Of a stretch of DNA of 64,000 nt, positions 39,791 through 49,295 are shown piece by piece (within the stretch, counting starts at the first letter, position 1; each line of letters starts with the position of its first letter). The DNA is from Halopenitus persicus (GTDB lineage: Archaea; Halobacteriota; Halobacteria; Halobacteriales; Haloferacaceae), in assembly GCF_002355635.1 (NCBI RefSeq), contig NZ_AP017558.1, forward strand, positions 2,852,001 through 2,916,000, written 5' to 3'. The notes below the pieces were generated by a model. The model was given only the letters and a program-made list of their open reading frames with translations. It had not been told where the DNA came from and searched no databases. A program made the position numbers and the translations under genes.

Positions 39791-40463
39791 GCAGGCGTCC
39801 CTCGACTCCTTCGTGGGAGACGGTGAGACCGAGGAGGAGACCTCCGACGAGGACACCGACAATACCTCCGGGGCGACGCTGATGACGCCGGAGGAGGCCG
39901 TGGAACAGGGCCATCTGGACGTTGAGCGTGCCTTGGAACGTGGAAGCGTTAGCGAGGAGTGGGCCATCGAGAACGGACACATCGAGCCCGCCGAAGAGCG
40001 TGATCCCGAGGAACTCGACTGGGAGGACTACCGCGAACACGTCAAGGATGACCCGAAGGCCTACTGCCTCGAGCACCTTGACGGATGGACGTACGGGGAA
40101 GTCGTGCAAGCCGTCAGCGACCGGGCCAGCAACCTCACCGAGTTGAACGGTATCCTCATAATTCCGAAGCAGGATCTGATCGACAGGGTGGACTCCCTCA
40201 CCTGCTCCAAGGCAACCGAGATCCACCAGCGTTTCCTGTGGGACATCGACGAGGACACCGGGATGGTGTCCGTGTTGGGGCGCGAGAAGTGTCATACGAA
40301 GGAACGTTGGAGGCTGAAGGAACACCAAGCGAAACGCCTCCTGTACCACTTCGGTTCGATGGAGCGGATCGCCGAGGCCTCCAAGGAGGAACTCGAAGAG
40401 GTTCCCGGTGTCGGCCCCGCGACCGCCGAACGGATCGTCGAGGACGACGTGGAGTACAACTAA
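39783..40463 (+). CDS. Helix-hairpin-helix protein with N-terminal PIP-like motif
   Basis: 226 aa from ATG 39783. Residues 4-11 are QASLDSFV, close to the PCNA-interacting consensus QxxLxxF(F/W). The C-terminus (residues ~195-222, SMERIAEASKEELEEVPGVG then ATAERI) is an HhH motif like those in XPF/UvrC/ligase families; no nuclease residues are visible. Likely a sliding-clamp-associated DNA-binding protein. Confidence 0.65.
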   Translation: MSEQASLDSFVGDGETEEETSDEDTDNTSGATLMTPEEAVEQGHLDVERALERGSVSEEWAIENGHIEPAEERDPEELDWEDYREHVKDDPKAYCLEHLDGWTYGEVVQAVSDRASNLTELNGILIIPKQDLIDRVDSLTCSKATEIHQRFLWDIDEDTGMVSVLGREKCHTKERWRLKEHQAKRLLYHFGSMERIAEASKEELEEVPGVGPATAERIVEDDVEYN

Positions 40464-40577
40464 CCTACGGGGTGGCGTCCACTTCTGCGGTGGATTGACC
40501 CCGCCGCGTCCGCTGTTTCTCTAACCCCTTCGGACAGTGCGCTTATCCGATCGCTTCCGCTGAATAGCGGGTGCAAC

Positions 40578-40982
40578 GTGACGCAGAACGACGAGAAGGT
40601 ACTGAACGGATTCGTCGACGATCGAACGCTCCAGACGACGCTCGCCGACATCGAGGAGCGCGTGGATGACGCCTTCGGGGATACGTCGAAGCATGGCCCT
40701 GATGACGGGGACTTCCACGTCGCTGACTTTGTTTGGAGTGGTGAACTCTACCCCGACGGCACGATCACCGTCAACCCCGAGCAGGACGACGGAGTCGTCG
40801 ATCTGGACGTGTACCTACGCGAGGACAGCGCGATAGTGTCCGCCCTGTACTCCCGTGGGTACCGCGGGTCTTGCGTGTACGTCGGTAGACGGGGTGCTGT
40901 CCTCGATGCTGTGCGCGAAGTCGCAACGTGGGAGGAGACAGCCGAGGTAGGAGGCGACATACTGAATCGTCATCTGGACTGA
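40578..40982 (+). CDS. Hypothetical protein
   Basis: 134 aa from GTG 40578; a CTTATCC TATA element lies about 25 bases before. Beta-rich, no motif recognised. Confidence 0.6.
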   Translation: MTQNDEKVLNGFVDDRTLQTTLADIEERVDDAFGDTSKHGPDDGDFHVADFVWSGELYPDGTITVNPEQDDGVVDLDVYLREDSAIVSALYSRGYRGSCVYVGRRGAVLDAVREVATWEETAEVGGDILNRHLD

Positions 40983-41058
40983 GCCCGTTCACTATCCTGC
41001 TGAGGCCGTTTGCGTCTGTACCTTTATCCGCGGCTGGTTCAATCCCGATAAGAGTGCA

Positions 41059-41634
41059 GTGACCGAGAACCTGCACGACAACGACGACGCGAACGACAAC
41101 CAGCAGTACTGCAACATCGACGCCATCGAGTCCGAAGCCCTCCGCGACGTTGCCCGCCGGTGGCGCGACGCGGGACTCGAACTCGAGTCGGGCAACACGC
41201 TCGGCGGTGACTACGTCAGCCACCTCCACAGCCGTGCGAAGGTCTACGTCACGCACGGCCAGTACGCCGTCACCGCCCCGGATGGTGAGCATCGGTTCGA
41301 TTCGGCGAGGGACGCGGCGCAGTACGCATTCGGGATCACGGAGGAGGTCAAGCGCGTGACCCGCTACGCTTACTTCCCTGTCGAGATACAGCACCTCCTT
41401 GACGAGCTCGCCGAGGAGGGCTTCGAGATCATCTACGGCGACGTTGAGAGTGAGGGAGGCGGCATCGCATTCGCCGCCGAACGCGGTGAGACCAGCATCT
41501 ACGTGGCGGACTGGACGCATTCGTGGGCGATGACTTGCCGTGGCCCCGACCGCCCCTCCTACGACAACACGTGGGAGCACCCGAGTCGCGTCCGTGGCGA
41601 GGTCTGGGGTTGGCTTGAGGAATTCGGGGATTAG
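41059..41634 (+). CDS. Hypothetical protein
   Basis: 191 aa from GTG 41059, preceded at about 35 bases by TTTATCC. Acidic, mixed alpha/beta, two isolated Cys. Not recognised. Confidence 0.6.
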   Translation: MTENLHDNDDANDNQQYCNIDAIESEALRDVARRWRDAGLELESGNTLGGDYVSHLHSRAKVYVTHGQYAVTAPDGEHRFDSARDAAQYAFGITEEVKRVTRYAYFPVEIQHLLDELAEEGFEIIYGDVESEGGGIAFAAERGETSIYVADWTHSWAMTCRGPDRPSYDNTWEHPSRVRGEVWGWLEEFGD

Positions 41635-41719
41635 CCCACGCGCGGGCTGGCCGCGCGGCCCGCGGGGAAGTTCCGTTTTTCCGGCCCTATATCCGGGTCA
41701 CACACCGAGGATCTAGTAG

Positions 41720-42052
41720 ATGATCGAACAGCCAAGCATCGACGACGAGACCATGACCAGCCTGCACGCGCGGGACGCGGTGACGGACGCCGTACTGTGG
41801 TTCGACGGCTACCGCGACTCGACGCGTGCCGCCGAGGAGTTGGAGAACATCGCCGACCGCATCCGGGGTGGGGGAGCACCCGCCGCCTCGGAGGCCTCTA
41901 CTGCTCTCGCCGCGAACGTCCTTTCGACCGTTCGACTGGCGGAGCAAGAGGGTGCGGACGCCGAGGAGATCGCCGACGTACTCGAGCGTCTGGCGGAGAC
42001 GCTTGACGAGGCCGGTTGGGGTGGCGTTCGGGCCGTCGCGGCCCTGCAGTAA
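41720..42052 (+). CDS. Small helical protein
   Basis: 110 aa from ATG 41720, largely alpha-helical. A CTATATCC TATA lies about 35 bases upstream. Function unknown. Confidence 0.6.
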   Translation: MIEQPSIDDETMTSLHARDAVTDAVLWFDGYRDSTRAAEELENIADRIRGGGAPAASEASTALAANVLSTVRLAEQEGADAEEIADVLERLAETLDEAGWGGVRAVAALQ

Positions 42053-42117
42053 CGCGGTTCTTCTTGTCACTTCGAGAAGGGGTTTATCCGGGGCAGAGGC
42101 GTAGATATGACTGTAGA

Positions 42118-42318
42118 GTGACAGTTAATCGACCGCTGATCCTCTGGACGAACAGAGGGTACGAAATCGTTTGCAGCGACTGCCATTCCGGCGAAGACGT
42201 GTCTCTGACGCCTTCTGTCGCCGCTAAACAGCTCGAAGACGCGCAGCGTGACCGCGATGCGGCCAGCGCGTGTGCGTACTGCGGCCAGCCCTTCCCATCC
42301 GGGAGTGATGCGCCGTGA
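42118..42318 (+). CDS. Small zinc-binding protein
   Basis: 66 aa from GTG 42118: CSDC at ~20-23 and CAYC at ~53-56. The promoter is TTTATCC at ~42083. A four-codon ATG frame (42107-42121) overlaps the start and could be a leader peptide or chance. First gene of the + strand membrane operon. Confidence 0.6.
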   Translation: MTVNRPLILWTNRGYEIVCSDCHSGEDVSLTPSVAAKQLEDAQRDRDAASACAYCGQPFPSGSDAP

Positions 42319-42476
42319 GTCTCGACGAGATCGCCGACATGTGGTTTGGCGAGAAACAGTTGCTCTGCCCCGAATGCGCCCGAATCGTCGAGGAATCGCA
42401 TCTGCAGACTCTGGACGGCGAACTCGTCGCCGTCTGCCGGGACTGCTGCCCCGACTGCGGGGGTGATGCTCCATGA
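42315..42476 (+). CDS. 53-aa zinc-ribbon protein
   Basis: GTG 42315 overlaps the upstream TGA, and its own TGA overlaps the next ATG (42473). Contains CPEC, then CRDC followed by CPDCGG, i.e. several CxxC knuckles. Both overlaps are 4 bp, strong support for translation despite its size. Confidence 0.65.
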   Translation: MSLDEIADMWFGEKQLLCPECARIVEESHLQTLDGELVAVCRDCCPDCGGDAP

Positions 42477-43402
42477 GTGCCAGTGACCGCATCAAGGACA
42501 GGATGGGCGCCGGCACCCGTGAGGATGGGATGTACCACCCCGACGACGGCGAGGCCGTCGATCCCGAACTCGTCGAAGACCCGGACACGCTGAACGACAG
42601 CTCCAAGTCCGGCCTCGTCGGCACCGTGATGTCGTACAAGTGGGTGGCACTCGGCTGGGGAATCCTCCTCGCCGCCGTCCTCGGCTACCTGACGTGGGTT
42701 GGCAGCACGTTCTTCATCTCGTTCGTCACCAACCCGCTCGTCATCGCGGCGGCGGTCATCGCCGCCTACACGGCCTTCGTGGGTGTGATGGTTTGGAACC
42801 GCGCCCGTCGGAAGCTCCGACACACGGACACCTACGTGCAGCACTCACCGCTGCCGAACAAGCCGATGCGGCGGTTCCACGGCGAGTACGTCACCTCGAA
42901 GCAGGGCAACTCCGTGTTCATCCCCTACAAGGGGACGAGGTGGTTCGGTCTCAAGTGGGAGGCGTACCGCCGCGCTGACTTCGGCTTCGAGGAGCGACCG
43001 GACGAGCCGGTGAAGATTCTCGTCCGGCGGCAGGCGTCCGTGCGGCGCACCGAGACGGGCACGTACATCTCCCACATCTCCCCCGAATTCGAGCTGTCTC
43101 GCGGTGGGATTGCGGAACTGAAGCCCGACCGGCCGGAACTCGCCGACAAGGAAACCGTTCGGAACCAGAAGGAGGAGATCGAGAACCTCAAGGAGCAGAT
43201 CGAGGAGCAGGAGTCGAAGATTCAGACGCTCCGCGAGCGGGCGCAGAACGCCGAGGAGATGGCGAAGGAGCAGTTCGACAAGCATCTCAGCCAGTTCAAG
43301 CGTCACTACACGGATATGCGGGAAGCCGAGCCCTCCCGCGTCACGACTGGACTGGAATCCGGGCTCGGAGACATCGAGAACGCTCTTGAGGACGATGAAT
43401 AG
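42473..43402 (+). CDS. Two-TM protein with C-terminal coiled coil
   Basis: 309 aa from ATG 42473. TM segments at about 57-80 and 86-108, a beta-rich domain (~110-220), then a coiled coil at ~225-285 (KEEIENLKEQIEEQESK and onwards). Lies in the + strand membrane operon before the secreted TM protein; a scaffold role in a membrane complex is plausible. Confidence 0.7.
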   Translation: MSASDRIKDRMGAGTREDGMYHPDDGEAVDPELVEDPDTLNDSSKSGLVGTVMSYKWVALGWGILLAAVLGYLTWVGSTFFISFVTNPLVIAAAVIAAYTAFVGVMVWNRARRKLRHTDTYVQHSPLPNKPMRRFHGEYVTSKQGNSVFIPYKGTRWFGLKWEAYRRADFGFEERPDEPVKILVRRQASVRRTETGTYISHISPEFELSRGGIAELKPDRPELADKETVRNQKEEIENLKEQIEEQESKIQTLRERAQNAEEMAKEQFDKHLSQFKRHYTDMREAEPSRVTTGLESGLGDIENALEDDE

Positions 43403-44969
43403 CATTAGAAGCATCGCCGCCGTCCTGCTCGTGCTCGTCGTCACCACCGGCTTCGCGCCGATGGTGGCGGTGGCGCAGGAGGACACCAGCGGCGATTCCG
43501 ACACGAACACGACAGACACGAACGCCACCATCAACGGCGCGGAACTGGCCATCAGCCAACCCCCACACGTCGACGAGGCGGTCGGCGATCCCACAACGAC
43601 GGAAGACGGGACGCCGCTCTACGAGGCGCAGGGCGCCGAGTTGGATCTGAAGCCGCAGAACTTCGCCGCCGAGGACGTGAAGAGCTACGGCGTCGCCGAG
43701 GACGGCGGCTCGATGGCGTACGACGAGCAGATGGAAGTGTACACGCTCGGAGCGGACGCTGACGGCACGTACACCGTCTACTGGGTAGTCGAGGAAGAGG
43801 TAGAGGTTGAGTCCGAGAACGGGAACGGCACGACGACGGAGACGCGGGAAGTCCGGTACGAAGCCGCCGTCCGCACGGAGGACACGGGCGGCGTCTACGT
43901 GTCCCAAGAGCGACTCAACGAGCTGGAGAACCAGAGCGCGCTCGCTGAGCAGACTCTCGGAGAGTTGGAGCGGCTCGGCTACTACGACTCCCAGTCCGAT
44001 GACCCCGAACAGTTCCTCGGGCAAGTCGTCCAGCGGTACCACCTGTACACGAGTCCGTTTGCCGCGCTGTCCGGGAGCTACACCGCGCTCGCCATCGGAC
44101 TCATCAGCAGCATCGGTGGTCTGATCATCATCATCCAGTTCGGCGGATACCACACCGTCGTCACGGAGCGGATGCGCCGCAAGCTCGGCATCTACGAGTC
44201 CGTCGAGGCCGAGGAGGGCGCGCTGGCCGACCGGGCCGTCGAGATGGACGCCCGTGACCGCCTGCACAAGGCCGCCAAGGTGCGCCCCAGCGACATCGTG
44301 ACCGACGAGGCCATCGCCGAGGCCGCCGAGGAGGACTTCGGCCGGACGCTCCTCGACGAGGAGACCGCGTTCTACCAGACGGTCTCCCCGCTGAACCTCG
44401 CCCACGACAGACTGCAGGCGATGGGGCAAGTCGGGTACCGCGCCCTCGTGGAACGCGGGGGTGATGGCGACATCGAGTCCGCCGAGATTGTCGAGGAAGC
44501 CCCCGAGGAACTCGCCGAGGACGTGGAGGTGAACGAACTTGATGACCCCGACGAGGCACTCGTCCGTGAAGTCGGTGACAGTCGCCCGGTCGTGGACTTC
44601 GACTACGGCGAACACGACATCGACTACTCCGAACTCAAGACGCCGGTCTCGCTGGACTTGGAGCAGACGCTGGACGAGTTGGACGTTGAGACGGACGTGA
44701 TCAGCGAGGAAGAGTGGGGCAAGTACCTCGCGGAGATGCTTCAGACCGTCCGGCAGATGCCGGACACGCGCCCGGACGGCACGCCGGACACGCTCCGCTA
44801 CTTCCTCGGCCACCATCTGAAGAAGGCGCAGGTTGCGGACGAGCGGTTCGACATCCCGGTCTCGACGTATGCTGTCGAGGCGCTGGACGCGGCAATCGAC
44901 AACCACGATCCCGTCGAGGAGGCGCGGGAGCAGATCGACAGTCTCCGCAGTGGTGGTCAGAATGATTGA
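43395..44969 (+). CDS. Secreted/membrane protein with signal peptide and internal TM
   Basis: 524 aa from ATG 43395 (8 bp overlap). A Sec signal peptide (~1-28, ending AVAQED), an Asn/Thr-rich extracellular domain (~30-225) with possible N-glycosylation sites, a TM segment at ~227-250, then a large acidic cytoplasmic region. Structure suggests a membrane-spanning component of the transfer or virion apparatus. Confidence 0.7.
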   Translation: MNSIRSIAAVLLVLVVTTGFAPMVAVAQEDTSGDSDTNTTDTNATINGAELAISQPPHVDEAVGDPTTTEDGTPLYEAQGAELDLKPQNFAAEDVKSYGVAEDGGSMAYDEQMEVYTLGADADGTYTVYWVVEEEVEVESENGNGTTTETREVRYEAAVRTEDTGGVYVSQERLNELENQSALAEQTLGELERLGYYDSQSDDPEQFLGQVVQRYHLYTSPFAALSGSYTALAIGLISSIGGLIIIIQFGGYHTVVTERMRRKLGIYESVEAEEGALADRAVEMDARDRLHKAAKVRPSDIVTDEAIAEAAEEDFGRTLLDEETAFYQTVSPLNLAHDRLQAMGQVGYRALVERGGDGDIESAEIVEEAPEELAEDVEVNELDDPDEALVREVGDSRPVVDFDYGEHDIDYSELKTPVSLDLEQTLDELDVETDVISEEEWGKYLAEMLQTVRQMPDTRPDGTPDTLRYFLGHHLKKAQVADERFDIPVSTYAVEALDAAIDNHDPVEEAREQIDSLRSGGQND

Positions 44970-46833
44970 CGCGCTCGCCCAGATCAACGCGACGGAGGTT
45001 CAGACCGTCCACCGCGTCATCGCGGCGTTCGTCGTCGCGCTGGCCGTCGCCGCGCTCGCCATCATCCGGTGGCGCATCGCGTACCGCGGCCTCGACGAGC
45101 GGCAGGCACGGGTCAAGAAGCACGTCCTCCGCTCGAAGTACCGGCAGACGCCCGAGACCGTCACGCTCCGTGAGCCCGACGAGGACGCCATCTGTGCCCT
45201 GTGGGAGGACGACGCCGGCACGCCCGCCGATGGGGAGCACGGGGCGATCGCCGAGACCATCGGCGCCGTTCAGGACGGGATCTCCCGCCTGCTCGCGCCG
45301 CTCCCCACGTTCGGCGTCCGTCTCGTCGAACTGGCCGTCCTCGTCGCCGTCGGCGGCGCGGTGGCGGTCAGCACGGAGTCCGTCGTCCAGCACATCACGA
45401 AGAGCCCGTCCTACCCCGGAGGTAGTGGCGTGCTTGAGTCGCTTACCGCGGCGACGTCGACGGTCGTGGACGCGGGCGCTACCGCGCTCACCGCCTTCCC
45501 GCACGGCGAGCTGGTGGCCAACCTCGTGTTCGCGTACGGCACGCTGGTGATGACGACGATCTACCAGCACTGGTACGTGACCGCGGGGCTCCTACTCGTC
45601 GGCGCGGCCATCGTGTCCGTCCTTGACCGCCGCATCGAGGCCGTGGACACGTCGATGATCCGTCGCAAGTCCCGCGTCGCGCTCCGATTCTGTCTCGGAC
45701 TCGGCGTCGTCTGGCTGGCCGGCGTTCTTCCGCACGTTGCGCTGGCTCCGGTCGTCGGCGAGTTCGCGGGAGTCGTCGGATTCGTCTCCGCCGCTCTGGT
45801 TGGACTCGTCCTCGGCGTCCGTGCGGGCGCGAAGTGGGTGCGCGAGCTGGCTCGGACGGCGACTGACCCGGAGACGCTCGCCCTCGAGCCGTCGACGCTG
45901 GTGTATCTCGTCGCGAGGAAGGCGTGGGGCGTGCTTGCCGTGCTTGTCGCGCCGCTCGTCCCGGTCTACTTCCTCGTCGCGATCGTCGACGGTTCGATGT
46001 GGACGGTCGCGACCGCGATCGGCGACGTCAGTGTCGAGGTGCAGGTCTTGCTGGCCGCCGTGGCCGCCGTGATCGTCCTCGGCGTCGTGCATCAGGCGCG
46101 CGAGGCGTGGGGCGACATCCGTTCCGCCGCCGAGGCGACGGTGAGCAACGCCGTCGTCCGCGCGTTCGTCCTCAAGTCCGTGCTGACGGTCTTTGCCGCC
46201 GTAGTCGCCGGGATGACGGCCTACGGAGTGACCGAATCGCTCCCGATGACGTTCGCGACTGGCGCGGGCGCGGGGATCCTTGCCCGCGTCGTCCACCTGC
46301 TCGGCCGGCGCGCGCTGTTCCACGGTTCCATCCTCTTCGAGGGCGGCGAGTCGGACGGAAAGCGCGCCGTCTCCGTCCACGGCTACCGCGTCGAGACCGG
46401 CGAGGGCGGTGAAGAGAAGCCGTACGCCGTCATCGGAGGCCGCGTGGAGGTGATGCGCGACGACGTGGGCGCGGCCGTCGCCGACGTGGAGGCGGTCGTG
46501 GACGACATGCTGTCGGCTGGCGAGGTTGACGCGAACGTGGGTGTGAAGCACGCCGAATATGCAACCGAATTCGGCGTAAGCGGGGACGAGACGGCGAAGA
46601 AGAAAACCAGAGAGAAGATCAGGAAGCAGGTCTGGCACGAGCTTCGACGTTCGGACGGCCCCGTGCCGCGCGAGCGCGTCGAGGAGCGGTGCGATGACCT
46701 GCCGCCAGAGATGGTTGAAGAGTGCCTGCGAGTGTGGCGTCAGAAGGGGTATATCCGCGAGAAGCGCGGGTACCTCCGCGTGAAGCGAGACCCATGGAGC
46801 CGCGATGAGACCCCGGTGGCCACCCGGCTATAG
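44962..46833 (+). CDS. Polytopic membrane protein with C-terminal winged helix
   Basis: 623 aa from ATG 44962. At least nine hydrophobic segments between residues 10 and 450. The last ~70 residues (KTREKIRKQVWHELRRSDGP to the end) form a winged-helix-like domain, an odd fusion to a membrane channel-like protein. Its overall shape recalls VirB6/TraG-type mating pore proteins but no sequence motif proves this. Confidence 0.65.
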   Translation: MIDALAQINATEVQTVHRVIAAFVVALAVAALAIIRWRIAYRGLDERQARVKKHVLRSKYRQTPETVTLREPDEDAICALWEDDAGTPADGEHGAIAETIGAVQDGISRLLAPLPTFGVRLVELAVLVAVGGAVAVSTESVVQHITKSPSYPGGSGVLESLTAATSTVVDAGATALTAFPHGELVANLVFAYGTLVMTTIYQHWYVTAGLLLVGAAIVSVLDRRIEAVDTSMIRRKSRVALRFCLGLGVVWLAGVLPHVALAPVVGEFAGVVGFVSAALVGLVLGVRAGAKWVRELARTATDPETLALEPSTLVYLVARKAWGVLAVLVAPLVPVYFLVAIVDGSMWTVATAIGDVSVEVQVLLAAVAAVIVLGVVHQAREAWGDIRSAAEATVSNAVVRAFVLKSVLTVFAAVVAGMTAYGVTESLPMTFATGAGAGILARVVHLLGRRALFHGSILFEGGESDGKRAVSVHGYRVETGEGGEEKPYAVIGGRVEVMRDDVGAAVADVEAVVDDMLSAGEVDANVGVKHAEYATEFGVSGDETAKKKTREKIRKQVWHELRRSDGPVPRERVEERCDDLPPEMVEECLRVWRQKGYIREKRGYLRVKRDPWSRDETPVATRL

Positions 46834-47072
46834 ACCGTCGCAACCCCCATCGCAACCTTCATCGCAACTATAATCGAGGGACGGCCCCCGATTGTCGCAA
46901 CCATCGCAACCACTGGAGAAGGTGCTACTTTGTAGCCTCTATGAACACGCGCGCTACCACGTACCCGCGATCAATTCCTATCGCGTGAAATTCTTTGAGC
47001 GCACACCCCCTCCTGCCCTGCTCCGAGCGGGTCGGAATCCGTCCGCAACCCCGAAATCACCGATAAGGTCTG
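46834..47072. repeat. Convergent intergenic region with five TCGCAAC repeats
   Basis: TCGCAAC occurs at 46838, 46850, 46862, 46895 and 46904; the first three are 12 bp apart. The region lies between the ends of the two convergent membrane operons, so terminator or protein-binding function is possible. Confidence 0.6.
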
Positions 47073-49277
47073 CTACCGATCCGTGTCGATTGGTTCCGAC
47101 GCGTCCTCTACTTCTGGCTCACGCGCCGTGTCGAGGTACTCCTTGCCCGCCGCGGTCAGCTGGATGCCCTCGTAGACGTATCCCTCCGACAACTCTCGCT
47201 TCTCGGGCTCGAAGCCGAGTACCTCGGCACAGGCGTCGGTGAAGTCGTTAGCGAACGTGACCTGTCCGCTCCGTGTGCCGAGTTCGAGTTTCTCGCGCCC
47301 AACTGCCTCGCGGTACTCGTTGTGGCTGGTCTTCACGTCGTCGACGGCGGTGTTGCCGCTGGCCTGCTCGACGCACTCCTCGACGTAGGCGAGCATGGGG
47401 TGCATCTTGGGATCGTACTCGCTGTCCTCGTCGGCGAGTTCGGCGGTCGGCGTCTCGGGCTCCTCGAGGCTCCAGTCCGCGTGTTCGACGTCCGCCGGGC
47501 TTCGGAGCTTCTCGTTCTGCACGTACTTTACGCGCGCCGCCGGGCCGCCCTGATCCTTCTTCTCGTCCCAGTGGTGGAACGGGGCCGGGGCGTAGTGGAT
47601 CGGCGAGAGGAACTCGATGCGGTCGCGCTCCACCGACTCTTCAACTTGACCGACGACACCCGCCTGCCCGGCCTTCTGATTGAGGGTCTCGTAGAACCGC
47701 TTCCACTTGTCGGCGGCGACGTAGCTGAAGGCGTTCTTCACGGAGTCCTTCTTCTCGTTGAAGATGACGTACCGGTTGAACATCTCGCGGACGCTGATGT
47801 GGATGTCGCCGATTTTCTGCGTGTCCGCCAGCACGTGGATGGACTGGTGCCGGTTCCGTCGGAACGTCTTGCCGAGGTTCGTACCGATCTCCTTCTGCAG
47901 GGCCTCGGCGTGATCGTCGCTGCTCGTACGTCGGGAGTGGGGAACAACCTCCCAAAGTTCCCGCATCACGAGGACGCACTCGTTCCCATAGTCCGTGTTC
48001 TTCCGAATCGAGGGGATGACGTTGACGAGGTGGCCGAACGCCATCAGCTTCGACGCCAAGTCGTCCATGTACGCCTGCGAGAACACGGTGATGGTCTCCT
48101 CGTCGTTCATCACCTCGTCGAAGTCGATGTTGTACTCGCACTCGCTGGTACGGATCCATCCCTGTCGCTGGAGGCGTTCGACGGCGTGGATAGCGCGCGC
48201 CTTCACGCCCGCGTCCGTGTCCTCCAGCGACTTGATCTGCTCAATCAAGTCGGCGAGACTCCAGTCGTCCTGCTCCTCGTCGATCTTGTCGTACGCGGTC
48301 TCAATCTCCGCCGCCTGCTGCTCGGTCAGCCGGCCGCCCATCAGCGAGATGAACAGGTCACTCGGGATGTCGGCTGCCGCCACCGTGTACGGCTTGACGA
48401 GGAACTCCTCGCTGTTCGTGTCGTACGGAATCTGTGCGTCCGGGAGGTCAGGCGTGTACGGGTGATACACCTCGAGTTCCGGTCGCGGGAGTTCAGGGTG
48501 CGTGACGTCCTCGGCGAGTCCGAACTCGTCGCGGATGCGCTTGAGCGACGCCTGCTGCTGAGGAATGTCCTTGAACCAGTTCTCGAAGGAGAACCCCATC
48601 ACGTCGATGATCTTCGTGTTGGGCTCTCCGGGCTCGAAGTTGCGGCAGTAGAACGCGTACTCCTCGCTCTCCTCGGATGCCGACTTCCCCTGTCCCGTCC
48701 CACCGCTGTACAGCACCTTCACGGGGCCGGACTGATCCGTGATAATCCCGACTTCCTCGCCGAGATCCATCTCACGACTCTGGATGTGTTCACCCACCTT
48801 CGTCCCGAAGGCGAGGGCGTCCGCCCGGTCGCGCATCTCCTCGGGGATCAGCCCCTCGTACTCGGCGATGCAGACGTAGCTCTTGAACGCCTTCTCGACG
48901 GTATTCTTTGCCCGCGTGTGGCCGTCAACCAGTCCCTTCGCCCGGAGCTGTACCTCCTCGGTCGAACTCGGCGGTTTCTTGCCGAGTTGAGCGATGTACT
49001 TCTTGGGTTCGTCGTGGAACTGCTTGATCGCCAGCCAGTGCCAGCCGTCCCAGTCCGCCAGCTGTTCACCGTACTGGTACACCTCACCGACGGCGTCGTC
49101 GATCAGGAACTCGTCCAACTCGGTCATCCGCACAGCGACGTACTGGTAGTGCTTGCGGTCATCGCGGGCGAGCGCCCGGGAACACCGCTTGATGAGTTCC
49201 CGCACAAGCCGCTGTCGAGACCACTCGTCCTCCTTGATCTGCTTGTCTTGGAAGTGTTCGTCAAAGGATTTCGTCAT
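47073..49277 (-). CDS. P-loop ATPase, HerA/FtsK/VirB4-type
   Basis: 734 aa. Walker A is GGTGQGKS at residues 192-199; a Walker B candidate is ECVLVMRELWEV around 430. The length and position near membrane genes fit DNA packaging or conjugative ATPases; the GTGQGKS loop is typical of HerA/VirD4-like pumps. Last gene of the long leftward operon. It could translocate the element's DNA or energise assembly. Confidence 0.7.
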   Translation of the reverse strand: MTKSFDEHFQDKQIKEDEWSRQRLVRELIKRCSRALARDDRKHYQYVAVRMTELDEFLIDDAVGEVYQYGEQLADWDGWHWLAIKQFHDEPKKYIAQLGKKPPSSTEEVQLRAKGLVDGHTRAKNTVEKAFKSYVCIAEYEGLIPEEMRDRADALAFGTKVGEHIQSREMDLGEEVGIITDQSGPVKVLYSGGTGQGKSASEESEEYAFYCRNFEPGEPNTKIIDVMGFSFENWFKDIPQQQASLKRIRDEFGLAEDVTHPELPRPELEVYHPYTPDLPDAQIPYDTNSEEFLVKPYTVAAADIPSDLFISLMGGRLTEQQAAEIETAYDKIDEEQDDWSLADLIEQIKSLEDTDAGVKARAIHAVERLQRQGWIRTSECEYNIDFDEVMNDEETITVFSQAYMDDLASKLMAFGHLVNVIPSIRKNTDYGNECVLVMRELWEVVPHSRRTSSDDHAEALQKEIGTNLGKTFRRNRHQSIHVLADTQKIGDIHISVREMFNRYVIFNEKKDSVKNAFSYVAADKWKRFYETLNQKAGQAGVVGQVEESVERDRIEFLSPIHYAPAPFHHWDEKKDQGGPAARVKYVQNEKLRSPADVEHADWSLEEPETPTAELADEDSEYDPKMHPMLAYVEECVEQASGNTAVDDVKTSHNEYREAVGREKLELGTRSGQVTFANDFTDACAEVLGFEPEKRELSEGYVYEGIQLTAAGKEYLDTAREPEVEDASEPIDTDR

Positions 49278-49295
49278 AGTATGTCGAAAATAGGG

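Noticed and set aside
42107-42121. Four-codon leader peptide before the zinc-protein gene
   Set aside because: ATG-ACT-GTA-GAG-TGA overlaps the GTG start, but one such short frame is expected by chance; noted in the gene entry only.
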